64,000 nucleotides of DNA from Kitasatospora azatica KCTC 9699 (GTDB taxonomy: Bacteria; Actinomycetota; Actinomycetes; Streptomycetales; Streptomycetaceae): the NCBI RefSeq assembly GCF_000744785.1, contig NZ_JQMO01000003.1, forward strand, positions 3,224,001 to 3,288,000. Direction: 5' to 3'. The notes beneath the pieces are model-generated. The model had not been told where the DNA came from, did not search any database, and saw nothing but the letters and a program-made list of their open reading frames with translations. Numbering within the stretch: the stretch's first letter is position 1; each line of letters starts with the position of its first letter. Shown here piece after piece: positions 56,283 to 64,000 of this stretch. Made by a program: the position numbers and the translations under genes.

Positions 56283-58661
56283 CTATTCGGTACGCAGCGC
56301 GGTGGCGGTGGGGGTGCGGGCGGCCCAGGTGGCGGGGAGGAGGGCGCCGAGGGTGGCGATCAGCAGCCCGCCGAGCAGCAGCGGGGCCAGGGTGGCGAGG
56401 TGGTAGACGTCGGTGGCCGAGGCGGGGAAGCGGGTGCCGGCGGCGCGGCCCTCGGCGGGGAGGATGTAGCCGTGCAGGGCCATGCCCAGGGGAGTGCCGA
56501 GCAGGCCGGCGAGCAGGCCGAGGCCGGCGACCGAGGTGATGACCATCGCGACGGTCTGCCGGGGGGACATCCCGAGCGCCTTGAAGACGCCCAGGTCGTG
56601 GACGCGTTCGCGGGTGTCGAGCACCACGGTGTTGAGCACACCGAGGCCGGCCACGGCGACCAGCATGGCGGTGAGCATCGCCGCCAGGGTGTCCATGGAG
56701 AGGATGGTCGGGTTGAAGGGCGGGTGGTAGCTGCCGGGGCCGAAGCCGTAGGGCTTGAGCACCGGGTCGAGGGCGCCCATGTACTCGTCCAGGCCGGTGC
56801 CGGGCCTGAGGTCGATCTGGAACTCGACGCTCATCGGGTCGACCGGGGTGTCCAGCGCGGCCAGTGAGGCGCGGTCGGTCCGGATGACCGTGCCGGACTC
56901 CTCCATGTCGAAGACCTCGCCGACGATCCGCACCGGCGCGCTGCGGCCGTTCCCGGTCAGGGTGATGGTGTCCCCGACCCGGGCGCCGGTGGCCTGCAGG
57001 AAGCCGGACGGGACCACCGCCTCGCCGGGGAGGTGGAACCAGCTGCCGGAGACCATCCGGTAGGCGCCCCAGGAGGAGTCGCCGTCGTAGCGGATCACGG
57101 TGGTCGGGCCGGCCAGTCCGGCCACGGCGGCCCTGGTGCGATCGGTGGCGAAGTACCGCGCGGTACCCGGCAGCTCCGCGATCCGCGCCGCGATCGCGGG
57201 GACCTCGGCGGCCTGCGGGCGGTGGGCCGCGGCGGAGTTGTCGACGGTGTCGACCAGGGGAAGCGGCAGGGCCACCACCTGGCCGGGCTCGCGCCGGCTC
57301 AGACCGTCCTCGACGACGTTCAACGAGACGGCCAGGCCCACGCCGAAGGTGACCCCGACGGTGCCGAGCAGCACGGCCGCGACCACGGTCGCGGAGCGTC
57401 CCGGCTTGGCGAACGGGTTGGCCAGGCCCAGGCTGACCGGGCGCGGCAACGGCAGCCGGCCGAGCAACTGCCGCACCGCGCGGCCGCGTCCGGCGCTCGG
57501 GGTGCGGCCGACGGCGAGGGCTTCGACGGTGCGCAGCCGCCCGGCCCGCAGCGCGGGCACCAGCGCGGTGCCGGCGGTGGCGGCCAGCGCGCCGGCCCCG
57601 ACCGCCAGGTCGATCCACGGCGCGACCAGCTGCGGACCGGTGTTGAAGGCCTCGCCGGCCTTCGCCAGCACCGGGACCGCCGCCAGGTTGCCGAGAGCCA
57701 GGCCCAGCGCGGTGCCGACGGTGGCGGGGATCAGCGCCTGCCCGACATAGGCCCGCACCACCTGTTCGGGAGTGAAGCCCAGGGCCTTCAGGATGCCGAT
57801 CCGCCGGGTCGCGGCCCCGACCGCGCCGCTCACCACGATGCCGATGATCAGCACCGACATGGCCAGCCCGATGATCGCGAAGGCGACCACGAACGGCACG
57901 AAGGTCGCGGTGCTCTTGTCCGCCGCCACCTTGATCTTCAGGTACGAGGCGGCGCCGGTCATCGAGCCCGGCGGGAGAGCCGCGGCCAGCGCGGCGCGGC
58001 CGGCGTTGACCTGGCTGTTGTCGGCGGCCTGCGCAAGGCGGTAGAGCATCTGCTCGTCGGGCCGGACGCCCGGCGGGGTGAGTGCCGCGAGCTGCTGCGG
58101 CCAGACCCAGGCGTCGGCGCTCTGGCCGACGGTCCTGGCCAGTCCGACGACGGTCAGCGTCGGCCGGCCGGGGGCGTTCGGGAAGCTGAGCTTGTCGCCC
58201 ACGCCCAAGGGCGAGTTGAACCCGCTCAGCACCACCTCGCCCGGCCCGGTGGCCCACCGCCCGGCAGTGACGGTGAGCCTGTCGACCGGCCCGCCCGGGT
58301 CGCCGCGGCCGACGAAGACCAACGGCGGGTTGACCAGGCCCACCGGCAGTCGCGCGCCGTTCTCGCCGATGGCGGAGGTGAGCGAGACGGCGGGGTACGG
58401 GCCGGCGGCGGCCGTCACGCCGGGCAGCCGGGCGGTGTCGGCGAGCTGATTCACCGTCACCTTCGTCGCGTCGAACTGCGCGGTCAGGTGGGCGCCGTGC
58501 TGCTGCGCGAAGCCCTGGTCGAAGGAGGCGTGGGCGGCGGCGAGCAGTCCGCCGCCCAGGACGGCGGCGGTGACCGCCATCATGGTGGTCAGCATCATCA
58601 CGAAGGTCTGCACCCGCCGGCGCCCGACACCGGCCCGGACCACTTTGCCCAGCGCGCTCAT
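56283..58661 (-). CDS. ABC transporter permease (FtsX/MacB-type, duplicated)
   Basis: 792 residues. One helix at the N-terminus (TFVMMLTTMMAVTAAVLGGG), a large extracytoplasmic MacB-like domain (~40-250), then FtsX-type four-helix units around 260-400 and 680-790 (FVVAFAIIGLAMSVLIIGIV; LTAMLVAVAGLGVLNTVVLD) with a second external domain between. A typical actinobacterial single-chain double FtsX permease. Works with the ATPase at 58867. Exports peptides, lipids or antibiotics. Its ATG overlaps the TGA of a duplicated leader ORF. Confidence 0.85.
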   Translation of the reverse strand: MSALGKVVRAGVGRRRVQTFVMMLTTMMAVTAAVLGGGLLAAAHASFDQGFAQQHGAHLTAQFDATKVTVNQLADTARLPGVTAAAGPYPAVSLTSAIGENGARLPVGLVNPPLVFVGRGDPGGPVDRLTVTAGRWATGPGEVVLSGFNSPLGVGDKLSFPNAPGRPTLTVVGLARTVGQSADAWVWPQQLAALTPPGVRPDEQMLYRLAQAADNSQVNAGRAALAAALPPGSMTGAASYLKIKVAADKSTATFVPFVVAFAIIGLAMSVLIIGIVVSGAVGAATRRIGILKALGFTPEQVVRAYVGQALIPATVGTALGLALGNLAAVPVLAKAGEAFNTGPQLVAPWIDLAVGAGALAATAGTALVPALRAGRLRTVEALAVGRTPSAGRGRAVRQLLGRLPLPRPVSLGLANPFAKPGRSATVVAAVLLGTVGVTFGVGLAVSLNVVEDGLSRREPGQVVALPLPLVDTVDNSAAAHRPQAAEVPAIAARIAELPGTARYFATDRTRAAVAGLAGPTTVIRYDGDSSWGAYRMVSGSWFHLPGEAVVPSGFLQATGARVGDTITLTGNGRSAPVRIVGEVFDMEESGTVIRTDRASLAALDTPVDPMSVEFQIDLRPGTGLDEYMGALDPVLKPYGFGPGSYHPPFNPTILSMDTLAAMLTAMLVAVAGLGVLNTVVLDTRERVHDLGVFKALGMSPRQTVAMVITSVAGLGLLAGLLGTPLGMALHGYILPAEGRAAGTRFPASATDVYHLATLAPLLLGGLLIATLGALLPATWAARTPTATALRTE

Positions 58662-58866
58662 GCGCCCACCTCGCTTCGCTCGGCGAGCGCTTCGCGCACG
58701 CGCACCTCTTCCTTGATTCGCTCGCTCCGCTCGCTCATGCGCCCACCCCGCTTCGCTCGGCGAGCGCTTCGCGCACGCGCACCTCTTCCTTGATTCGCTC
58801 GCTCCGCTCGCTCATGCGCCCACCCCGCTTCGCTGATGCGCCCACCCCGTTTGCTTCGCTCGGTCA
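58659..58866 (-). repeat. 77-bp tandem repeat carrying duplicated leader ORFs
   Basis: Two nearly identical 77-bp units (58659-58735 and 58736-58812, one base different) plus two partial units to about 58866. On the minus strand each full unit encodes a 26-codon ORF starting MSERSERIKEEVRVRE (58735-58815 and 58658-58738). Each stop overlaps the next ATG as ATGA, the last being the permease start. Confidence 0.8.
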
Positions 58867-59571
58867 TCAGAGGGCCACCGGGCTGAGGACATCGCGGGTG
58901 ATCCGGCCGTCGGACAGCTCGATGATCCGGCTCGCGCAGGCGTCGGCGAGTGCGGTGTCATGGGTGACCAGCAGGATCGTCTGCCCGGCGCGGTTGAGCT
59001 CGACGAGCAGCTCGCGGACGTCCGCGGCGGAGGCGCTGTCCAGTGCGCCGGTCGGCTCGTCGGCCAGCAGCAGGGGCGGACGGTTCATCAGGGCCCTGGC
59101 CACTGCCACCCGTTGGCGCTCGCCACCGGAGAGCCGGCCCGGGAAGGCGCGGGCGTGCCGGGTGATGCCGAGCTGGTCGAGCAGTTCGGCGGCGCGGCTG
59201 CGGGCCCGGCCCTGCGGCATCCCGGCGAGCTGGGCCGGTAGCAGCACGTTGTCGCTGACGGTCAGGTCGTCCAGCAGGTTGAAGAACTGGAAGACCATCC
59301 CGACTCGCTCCCGCCGGTACTTCGCCGAGCCGGCTTCGGTCAGCCGGTCGATCCGCAGGCCGTCCACGGTGACCGTGCCCTGGCTCGGCCGGTCCAGCCC
59401 GGCGATCAGGTTGAGCAGCGTCGACTTGCCGCTGCCCGAGCGGCCGAGCACGGCCAGCGCCTCGCCGCCGCGCACCTCGAGGTTGAGCTCGGCCAGGGCC
59501 GGGCGGTCGGTGTCATAGGTCTTGTTCACGTCGCGGATCTCGATGATCGGCGAGGTCGCGGTGGACTGCAC
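58867..59571 (-). CDS. ABC transporter ATP-binding protein (MacB/LolD type)
   Basis: 234 residues. Walker A VLGRSGSGKSTLLNLIAGLD, Q-loop MVFQFFNLLDDLTV, signature RLSGGERQRVAVARALM, Walker B LLLADEPTGALDSASA, H-loop LLVTHDTALADA. Partner of the FtsX-type permease downstream. Divergent from the kinase/regulator pair that probably controls it. GTG start with CTGGAG. Confidence 0.93.
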   Translation of the reverse strand: MQSTATSPIIEIRDVNKTYDTDRPALAELNLEVRGGEALAVLGRSGSGKSTLLNLIAGLDRPSQGTVTVDGLRIDRLTEAGSAKYRRERVGMVFQFFNLLDDLTVSDNVLLPAQLAGMPQGRARSRAAELLDQLGITRHARAFPGRLSGGERQRVAVARALMNRPPLLLADEPTGALDSASAADVRELLVELNRAGQTILLVTHDTALADACASRIIELSDGRITRDVLSPVAL

Positions 59572-59777
59572 AGTGGACTCCAGGAGTTGGGGCTGCTCAA
59601 CGCCGGATCACGCTAGGTATCCGGGGGTTCCCGGGGACATACGGCTGGACGGTGTCCGGGGGTGTACCTGGGTCCACCTCAGGTACGGGGTCCAGCGACC
59701 CTGTGGGACGAGCGGTGGGCCGGGCAGACTGGGCCGCGGCAATGGGTGGTCGTCACCAGGGGCGAGGAGGAGCAGCG

Positions 59778-61208
59778 GTGAGCGGTGGCGGGGCAGTGGC
59801 CCGGATCGGCGTGCGGGCGGTCGCCGGCGCTCGCAGCCTGGCGCTCGGCGCGCTCGCATCGCTCGGGGCGCTGCCGCTGGTGGCGATCACGATGCTGGTG
59901 TCGGGCGTCCTGCGCGACGGGACGGCGGACGTCACCATGCACGGCCGCTACCACATCTGGGGGTTGGTGGCGGCGGCGGTGCTTGCCCTCGGCGTGGCGC
60001 GGCTGCGCTGGGTGGCGGGGTTGACCAGGCGGCTGGTCGGGCGGTGGTGCGGGGTGATGATCGCCGACCCGTACCGTCCGGCACCACCGGCCGGGCCGGG
60101 CGGCCGGCGGCGCCGGATCGGCGGGCTGCTGACCGACCCGGCGACCTGGCGGGACCTGCTGTGGATCTGCGTCAACGTGCTCGGCGGCCTGCTGCTGGTG
60201 GTGACGCCGATGGGGGTGGTGCTCTACGGACTGGGCGCGCTGGACCGGCTGCACGGCAGCAGCGGGCCGGAGGTACTGCCGCTGCCGGACCAGTCGGTCG
60301 CCTCGGCCCCACAGGCCCCGTCGGCCCCGGCCCCCGACCCGTCCGCTCCGGTGCTCCCGACGCAGCCGCAGCCGCCGTGGTCCGGGATCACCTCCGCCGT
60401 GCTGCACCCCGGTGTGCTCGGCTTCTGGGCGGCTGTGGTGCTGGGGGCGGCTCTGCTGGTGGTCGGGCTGCTGGTCGCACCGCGCCTGCTGGCGGGCCAC
60501 GGCCGGCTCGCGGCAGCCCTGCTCGGGCCCACCCGGGAGGTCGAACTCGCCCGACGGGTCAGCCATCTGGCCGCGACCAGGTCCGACACCATCGACAGCG
60601 GCGCGGCCGAGATGCGCCGGATCGAACGGGACCTGCACGACGGCGCGCAGGCCCGGCTGGTGGCCATGGGGATGACCCTCAACGCGGCCGAGCAGCTCTT
60701 CGACTCCAGTCCCGACGCCGCGCGGGCGCTGCTCGCCGAGGCCAAACAGTCCTCGGTCAAGGCGCTGGCCGAACTGCGTGACCTGGTCCGGGGTATCCAC
60801 CCGCCGGTGCTGGCCGACCGTGGACTGTTCGACGCTGTGCGCGCGCTGGCGCTGGACCTGCCACTGCGGGTGCGGCTGGACGGCGAGCTGTCGGCCCGCG
60901 CGCCCGCGCCGGTGGAGTCGGCCGCCTATTTCGCCGTCAACGAGCTGCTGGCCAACATCAGCAAGCACGCGGGCGCCGACCAGGTCTGGATCGAGATCGG
61001 CCATACTGGCGGCACGCTGCGGATCGTGGTCACCGACAACGGGCGTGGGGGCGCCGACCCCTCGCGCGGCACCGGACTGCGCGGCCTGGAACGCAGGTTG
61101 GCCGCGTTCGACGGCGTGCTCGCCGTCAGCAGCCCGCCCGGCGGTCCGACCATCATCTCGCTGGAGATCCCGTGCGCGTTGTCATCGCCGAAGACCTCTT
61201 CCTGCTGA
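59778..61208 (+). CDS. NarL-type sensor histidine kinase
   Basis: 476 residues from GTG 59778 (GAGGAGG at 7 nt). Four membrane segments in the first ~240 residues (LALGALASLGALPLVAITML, HIWGLVAAAVLALGVARLRW, LLWICVNVLGGLLLVVTPMG, GFWAAVVLGAALLVVGLLVA). HisKA_3 follows: RRIERDLHDGAQARLVAMGM with the phospho-His, then HATPase (NELLANISKHAGADQ; VVTDNGRGGADPSRGTGLRG). Overlaps the response-regulator gene by 37 bp. LiaS-like; probably senses an envelope or antibiotic signal for the divergent exporter. Confidence 0.88.
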   Translation: MSGGGAVARIGVRAVAGARSLALGALASLGALPLVAITMLVSGVLRDGTADVTMHGRYHIWGLVAAAVLALGVARLRWVAGLTRRLVGRWCGVMIADPYRPAPPAGPGGRRRRIGGLLTDPATWRDLLWICVNVLGGLLLVVTPMGVVLYGLGALDRLHGSSGPEVLPLPDQSVASAPQAPSAPAPDPSAPVLPTQPQPPWSGITSAVLHPGVLGFWAAVVLGAALLVVGLLVAPRLLAGHGRLAAALLGPTREVELARRVSHLAATRSDTIDSGAAEMRRIERDLHDGAQARLVAMGMTLNAAEQLFDSSPDAARALLAEAKQSSVKALAELRDLVRGIHPPVLADRGLFDAVRALALDLPLRVRLDGELSARAPAPVESAAYFAVNELLANISKHAGADQVWIEIGHTGGTLRIVVTDNGRGGADPSRGTGLRGLERRLAAFDGVLAVSSPPGGPTIISLEIPCALSSPKTSSC

Positions 61209-61816
61209 GGGACGGCCTGACCCGGATGCTCCAGGCCCACGGCATGACGGTGGTTCAGGCCGTCGAGACCGGCCCCGACCTGCTCGCGGCGGTGGCGGCC
61301 GAGCAGCCGGACGTGCTGATCGTCGACGTCCGGCTGCCGCCGACCTTCACCGACGAGGGACTGCGGGCCGCGATCGAGGCCCGGCGCGGCGCCCCAGGCT
61401 TGCCCGTGCTGGTCCTCTCCCAGTACGTCGAGCAGCTGTACGCCCGGGAGTTGCTGGCCGCGGGCACCGGCGGGATCGGCTACCTGCTGAAGGACCGGGT
61501 GATGGACAGCGCGCAGTTCGTCGACGCGGTCCGCCGGGTCGCGGCCGGCGGCACCGCGATGGACCCGGAGGTGATCGCCCGCCTGCTGACCCACAACTCC
61601 GACAACGGCGCGGTGGCCGCCCTCAGCCCCCGCGAACGCGAGGTACTCGGCCTGATGGCGGAGGGCCGCTCCAACGCCGCCATCGCCCAGCAACTGGTGA
61701 TCACCGAGCGGGCCATCGCCAAGCACACCGCCTCCATCTTCCTGCGCCTCGGCCTGCAGCCCTCCGACGACGACAACCGCCGCGTCCTCGCAGTCCTGGC
61801 CTACCTCAACCGCTGA
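61172..61816 (+). CDS. LuxR/NarL-type response regulator
   Basis: 214 residues. Receiver: AEDLFLLRDG acidic pair, phospho-Asp in DVLIVDVRLPP, Lys in GYLLKDRV. The C-terminal LuxR HTH has LSPREREVLGLMAEGRSNAA then IAQQLVITERAIAKHTASIF. Cognate of the overlapping kinase; the ABC exporter divergent to them is the likely target. Confidence 0.92.
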   Translation: MRVVIAEDLFLLRDGLTRMLQAHGMTVVQAVETGPDLLAAVAAEQPDVLIVDVRLPPTFTDEGLRAAIEARRGAPGLPVLVLSQYVEQLYARELLAAGTGGIGYLLKDRVMDSAQFVDAVRRVAAGGTAMDPEVIARLLTHNSDNGAVAALSPREREVLGLMAEGRSNAAIAQQLVITERAIAKHTASIFLRLGLQPSDDDNRRVLAVLAYLNR

Positions 61817-61846
61817 CCGCACGCCGGCTCGCCCGGGGGCGGTCAG

Positions 61847-62776
61847 TCAGTCCGCCGGATCGGGCTCCTCACCGAGCCGGCCGGCGTCCAGCCAGTCGGG
61901 CAGCGGTTCGGTGGCGGCCAGCCAGTCCGCGGGCAGGCCGACTGCTCCCAGGTGCGCGCCGACGATGCCGCCCACGATCGCGCAGGTCGTGTCGACGTCG
62001 CCGCCCGCCGAGGCGGTGGTCCACAGTGCCTGCTGAAAGTCGCTCAGGTGCCGGGCGGCGCACCATAGCGTGAACGGGACCGTGTCGACGGCGCTGACCT
62101 GACGGCCGTTGCCCAGACGGTGCACGACATACCGCACATCCGGCTGGGGGAGCAGCGTCCGTGCCTCGGCGATGCCGTCGCGGACCCGGCTCGGCGGGGT
62201 CAACTCGAGGACGGCGGTGAGCAGCTGCTCGGCGCTGAGCGGTGTGTTCCGGGCCCGCACCGCCCAGGCAGCGGCCAGTGCGACGGCGACCGCGCCCGCC
62301 ACGGCTTCCGGGTGGGTGTGGGTGACCTCGGCCGAGCGGGCGGCCTGCCGGGCGGTCTCGGCGGGATCGACGGCGAACCAGGCGCCGAGCGGCGCGACCC
62401 GCATAGCGGCGCCGTTGCCCCAGGAACCCTGGCCGTCGAAGAGCTCGCCGGCGAGCTTGCGCCAGCCGCCGCCCTCGCGCTGCCGGACCAGGCGCAGCAT
62501 GCGGTTCATCGCGGGCCCGTAGCCGCGGTCGAAGTCGTGGTGCTGGGCGAAGGATTCGGCCAGCTCGTCCTGATCGACGCCGCCGTGCTCGCGCAGGGCG
62601 GCGAAGATCGAGCAGGCCATCTCGGTGTCGTCGGTCCATGGCCAGACAGGCGGCACGAGCCGGCGGTCGCGCAGGTGGGGCAGATTGTCGGGGACGAAGA
62701 ACTGGGCGCCGAAAGCATCGCCGATGGCCAGGCCGCGCAGTGCGTCGCGGGCGGCAAGGTGGTGGGAGGAGGTCAT
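61847..62776 (-). CDS. ADP-ribosylglycohydrolase (DraG-like)
   Basis: 309 residues, all-helical. Mg-binding motifs DALRGLAIGDAFGAQF near the start, WTDDTEMACSIF (T/D-D-D-T) and SAGGDVDTTCAIVGGIVGAH (D-x-D-T-T). Removes ADP-ribose from proteins, nucleic acids or small molecules. No ADP-ribosyltransferase nearby. Convergent with the response regulator. Confidence 0.9.
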   Translation of the reverse strand: MTSSHHLAARDALRGLAIGDAFGAQFFVPDNLPHLRDRRLVPPVWPWTDDTEMACSIFAALREHGGVDQDELAESFAQHHDFDRGYGPAMNRMLRLVRQREGGGWRKLAGELFDGQGSWGNGAAMRVAPLGAWFAVDPAETARQAARSAEVTHTHPEAVAGAVAVALAAAWAVRARNTPLSAEQLLTAVLELTPPSRVRDGIAEARTLLPQPDVRYVVHRLGNGRQVSAVDTVPFTLWCAARHLSDFQQALWTTASAGGDVDTTCAIVGGIVGAHLGAVGLPADWLAATEPLPDWLDAGRLGEEPDPAD

Positions 62777-62801
62777 ATGTGGACCATCCTGCCGTGGGTG
62801 G

Positions 62802-63719
62802 TCAGCCGTTGGCCAGGGCTGCCGCCAGTTCGCGGAGGCGGGTGGGGCCGTCGGGGTGTTCGGGGGTCCAGCCGAGGTCCTGGTGGGCCTTGGTGGGGTC
62901 GAGGCAGAGGTTGGTGGTGATCACGGTGTGCGCCAGGGGGGCGGCTCGGAGCAGCCAGCTGGGCACGGTGCGCGGGGGGCGGGTGCCGAAGGCTTCGGCT
63001 GCTGCGCGGACGTGGGCGGCGAAGGAGAGCGGGGTGTTGTCGGCGATGTTGTACGCCTCGCCGGGCTTGCCGGCCTCGACGGCCAGGGCCAGGGCCCGGG
63101 CGGCGTCGTCCACGTCGACCCAGGAGAGCACGGTGCCGCGCTCGCGGACCACGGGCAGGGCCCGCTTGCGCAGCATCGGGACGGTGAGGGTGTCGGTGAC
63201 GCCCGCGCCGTAGAAGAGGCCGAAGCGCAGGGCGATGCCTTCGATGCCCTCGGTGGTGAAGGTCAGCTTCTCCTTGGTGCGCATCGCGCCGACGTGCCGC
63301 TCCAGCCAGGCGTTGGTGCCGCGCGGGCCGAAGACGGCGTGGTCCTCGGCGAGCGGGGTGGTGCCGTGGTCGCCGTAGCCGTAGCCGAACATCATCGACT
63401 CGGCGACGAACCGCCGGGCGCCGGTGGCCCGGGCGGCGGCCAGCAGGTTGACGGTGCCCTTGGTGCGCAGCTCGTTGGTCGGGGCCATGTCCCGGTGCCT
63501 GGTCAGGGCCTTGCCGCTGAGGCCGGTGGCGGCGTGGATCACCACGTCGAAGTGGAGCCCGTCGACGGCGCGCAGCACCGCCGCGGGGTCGAGCAGGTCG
63601 GCCTGCAGGGTGTTGCCGGCACCCCGGCCGAGTCCCGCCACCTGGTGGCCGGCTGCGGTCAGCTCGCGGGTGGTCTTCCGGCCCAGGATGCCACTCGCGC
63701 CGGCGAACAGGATCTTCAT
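62802..63719 (-). CDS. NAD(P)-dependent epimerase/dehydratase
   Basis: 305 residues from ATG 63719. Extended SDR fold: nucleotide loop KILFAGASGILGRKTTREL (GxxGxxG), VVIHAATGLSG, and active-site region RRFVAESMMFGYGYGD in place of the usual YxxxK, so catalysis may differ or be absent. LRFGLFYGAGVTDTL and YNIADNTPLSF are conserved substrate-side segments. Atypical SDR; substrate unknown. Confidence 0.8.
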   Translation of the reverse strand: MKILFAGASGILGRKTTRELTAAGHQVAGLGRGAGNTLQADLLDPAAVLRAVDGLHFDVVIHAATGLSGKALTRHRDMAPTNELRTKGTVNLLAAARATGARRFVAESMMFGYGYGDHGTTPLAEDHAVFGPRGTNAWLERHVGAMRTKEKLTFTTEGIEGIALRFGLFYGAGVTDTLTVPMLRKRALPVVRERGTVLSWVDVDDAARALALAVEAGKPGEAYNIADNTPLSFAAHVRAAAEAFGTRPPRTVPSWLLRAAPLAHTVITTNLCLDPTKAHQDLGWTPEHPDGPTRLRELAAALANG

Positions 63720-63968
63720 CGCGGTACTCCTTCGGTTTCGGTCTGACACAGGTGGGACAGGGCGGCCGGCACCGCTGTGACATGGCGTCCCGCCCTGAGG
63801 GTGGTGATCCGTGTCACGGGGTGCCAGAGACCGCTCGTCTTGTCACTCAACTCGCCGAGCGCGACACGGTATTGGCCCCATCGAGTGAGGCTTCGACGAC
63901 ACGCCCGGGGTTCGGCGGGAGGTGGTGCCAGGATCGCTGACCCGGCCTTTCGTCGAACAGGAGTCGGT

Positions 63969-64000
63969 ATGCCGTTCACTGAGATCGAGACCGAAGACCC
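63969..64000 (+). CDS. Start of a gene cut by the window edge
   Basis: ATG 63969 preceded by AGGAG at 6-7 nt; begins MPFTEIETED and runs off the window. Too short to identify. Confidence 0.5.
   Translation, partial: MPFTEIETED

Noticed and set aside
55260..56867. 535-codon plus-strand ORF
   Set aside because: A chimera of the decayed hypothetical gene, a GH3 fragment out of frame, and antisense of the ABC permease.

Overview
The window is very GC-rich chromosomal DNA from a streptomycete (Streptomyces or Kitasatospora type). The evidence is the mycothiol gene mshA, a phoU / phoR-phoP locus with PHO-box repeats, carD-ispD-ispF-cysS-rlmB in the usual streptomycete order, an msiK-type sugar-ABC ATPase, an XRE / HbhA-like / DUF2516 trio, and many start codons lying 6-8 nt after a TANNNT box with no Shine-Dalgarno (leaderless genes).

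Layout. 1-18150: accessory and regulatory chromosomal genes (a partial NlpC/P60 hydrolase, an Eis-like acetyltransferase, TetR and two LysR regulators, an MFS pump, a tautomerase, YceI, a SNF2 helicase followed by a short likely SWIM-protein remnant, a MerR / DNA-clamp fusion, the XRE-HbhA-DUF2516 operon, a receiver-PP2C phosphatase and a macrodomain protein). 18300-38300: conserved core (methyltransferase, mshA, YbjN, MFS, gpmA, a Cys-rich metallothionein-like peptide, phoU, phoR-phoP, a lipoprotein, carD, ispD, ispF, an F420/FMN-type protein, cysS, rlmB, a DoxX protein, a sugar nucleotidyltransferase, a small exported protein, and msiK with a DasR-type operator).

38577-52093 is an integrated mobile element of about 13.5 kb inserted in the 3' half of tRNA-Thr(UGU). 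Its limits are two copies of a 44-bp att core, one inside the tRNA gene and one at the far end. It carries a coupled xre-int pair, a small excisionase-like gene, a DUF3631 P-loop protein, an L7/L12-C-domain-like protein, tandem hairpin repeats and two cargo blocks. The first block is a seven-gene unit with a 46-codon peptide gene immediately upstream of a JmjC-like cupin, an aldo/keto reductase and an APH-type kinase fold. A GHKL ATPase gene precedes them, and an XRE-TPR regulator plus a SAM methyltransferase are transcribed divergently. I read this as a candidate undescribed ribosomal-peptide modification locus. The second block is a visibly AT-richer gene with a C-terminal HEPN RNase motif, a candidate phage-defence gene. 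No FtsK/TraB-type transfer gene was seen, so the element looks mobilisable or satellite-like rather than self-conjugative.

52094-56210 is a decaying zone: little recognisable coding, a toxin-antitoxin pair with a palindromic operator, a broken hypothetical gene, and the frameshifted 3' end of a GH3 beta-glucosidase. 56280-64000 returns to intact chromosomal genes: a MacB/FtsX-type ABC exporter preceded by tandemly duplicated leader ORFs, a divergent histidine kinase / LuxR-type response regulator pair likely to control it, an ADP-ribosylglycohydrolase, an NAD-dependent epimerase, and the first codons of one more gene at the right edge.
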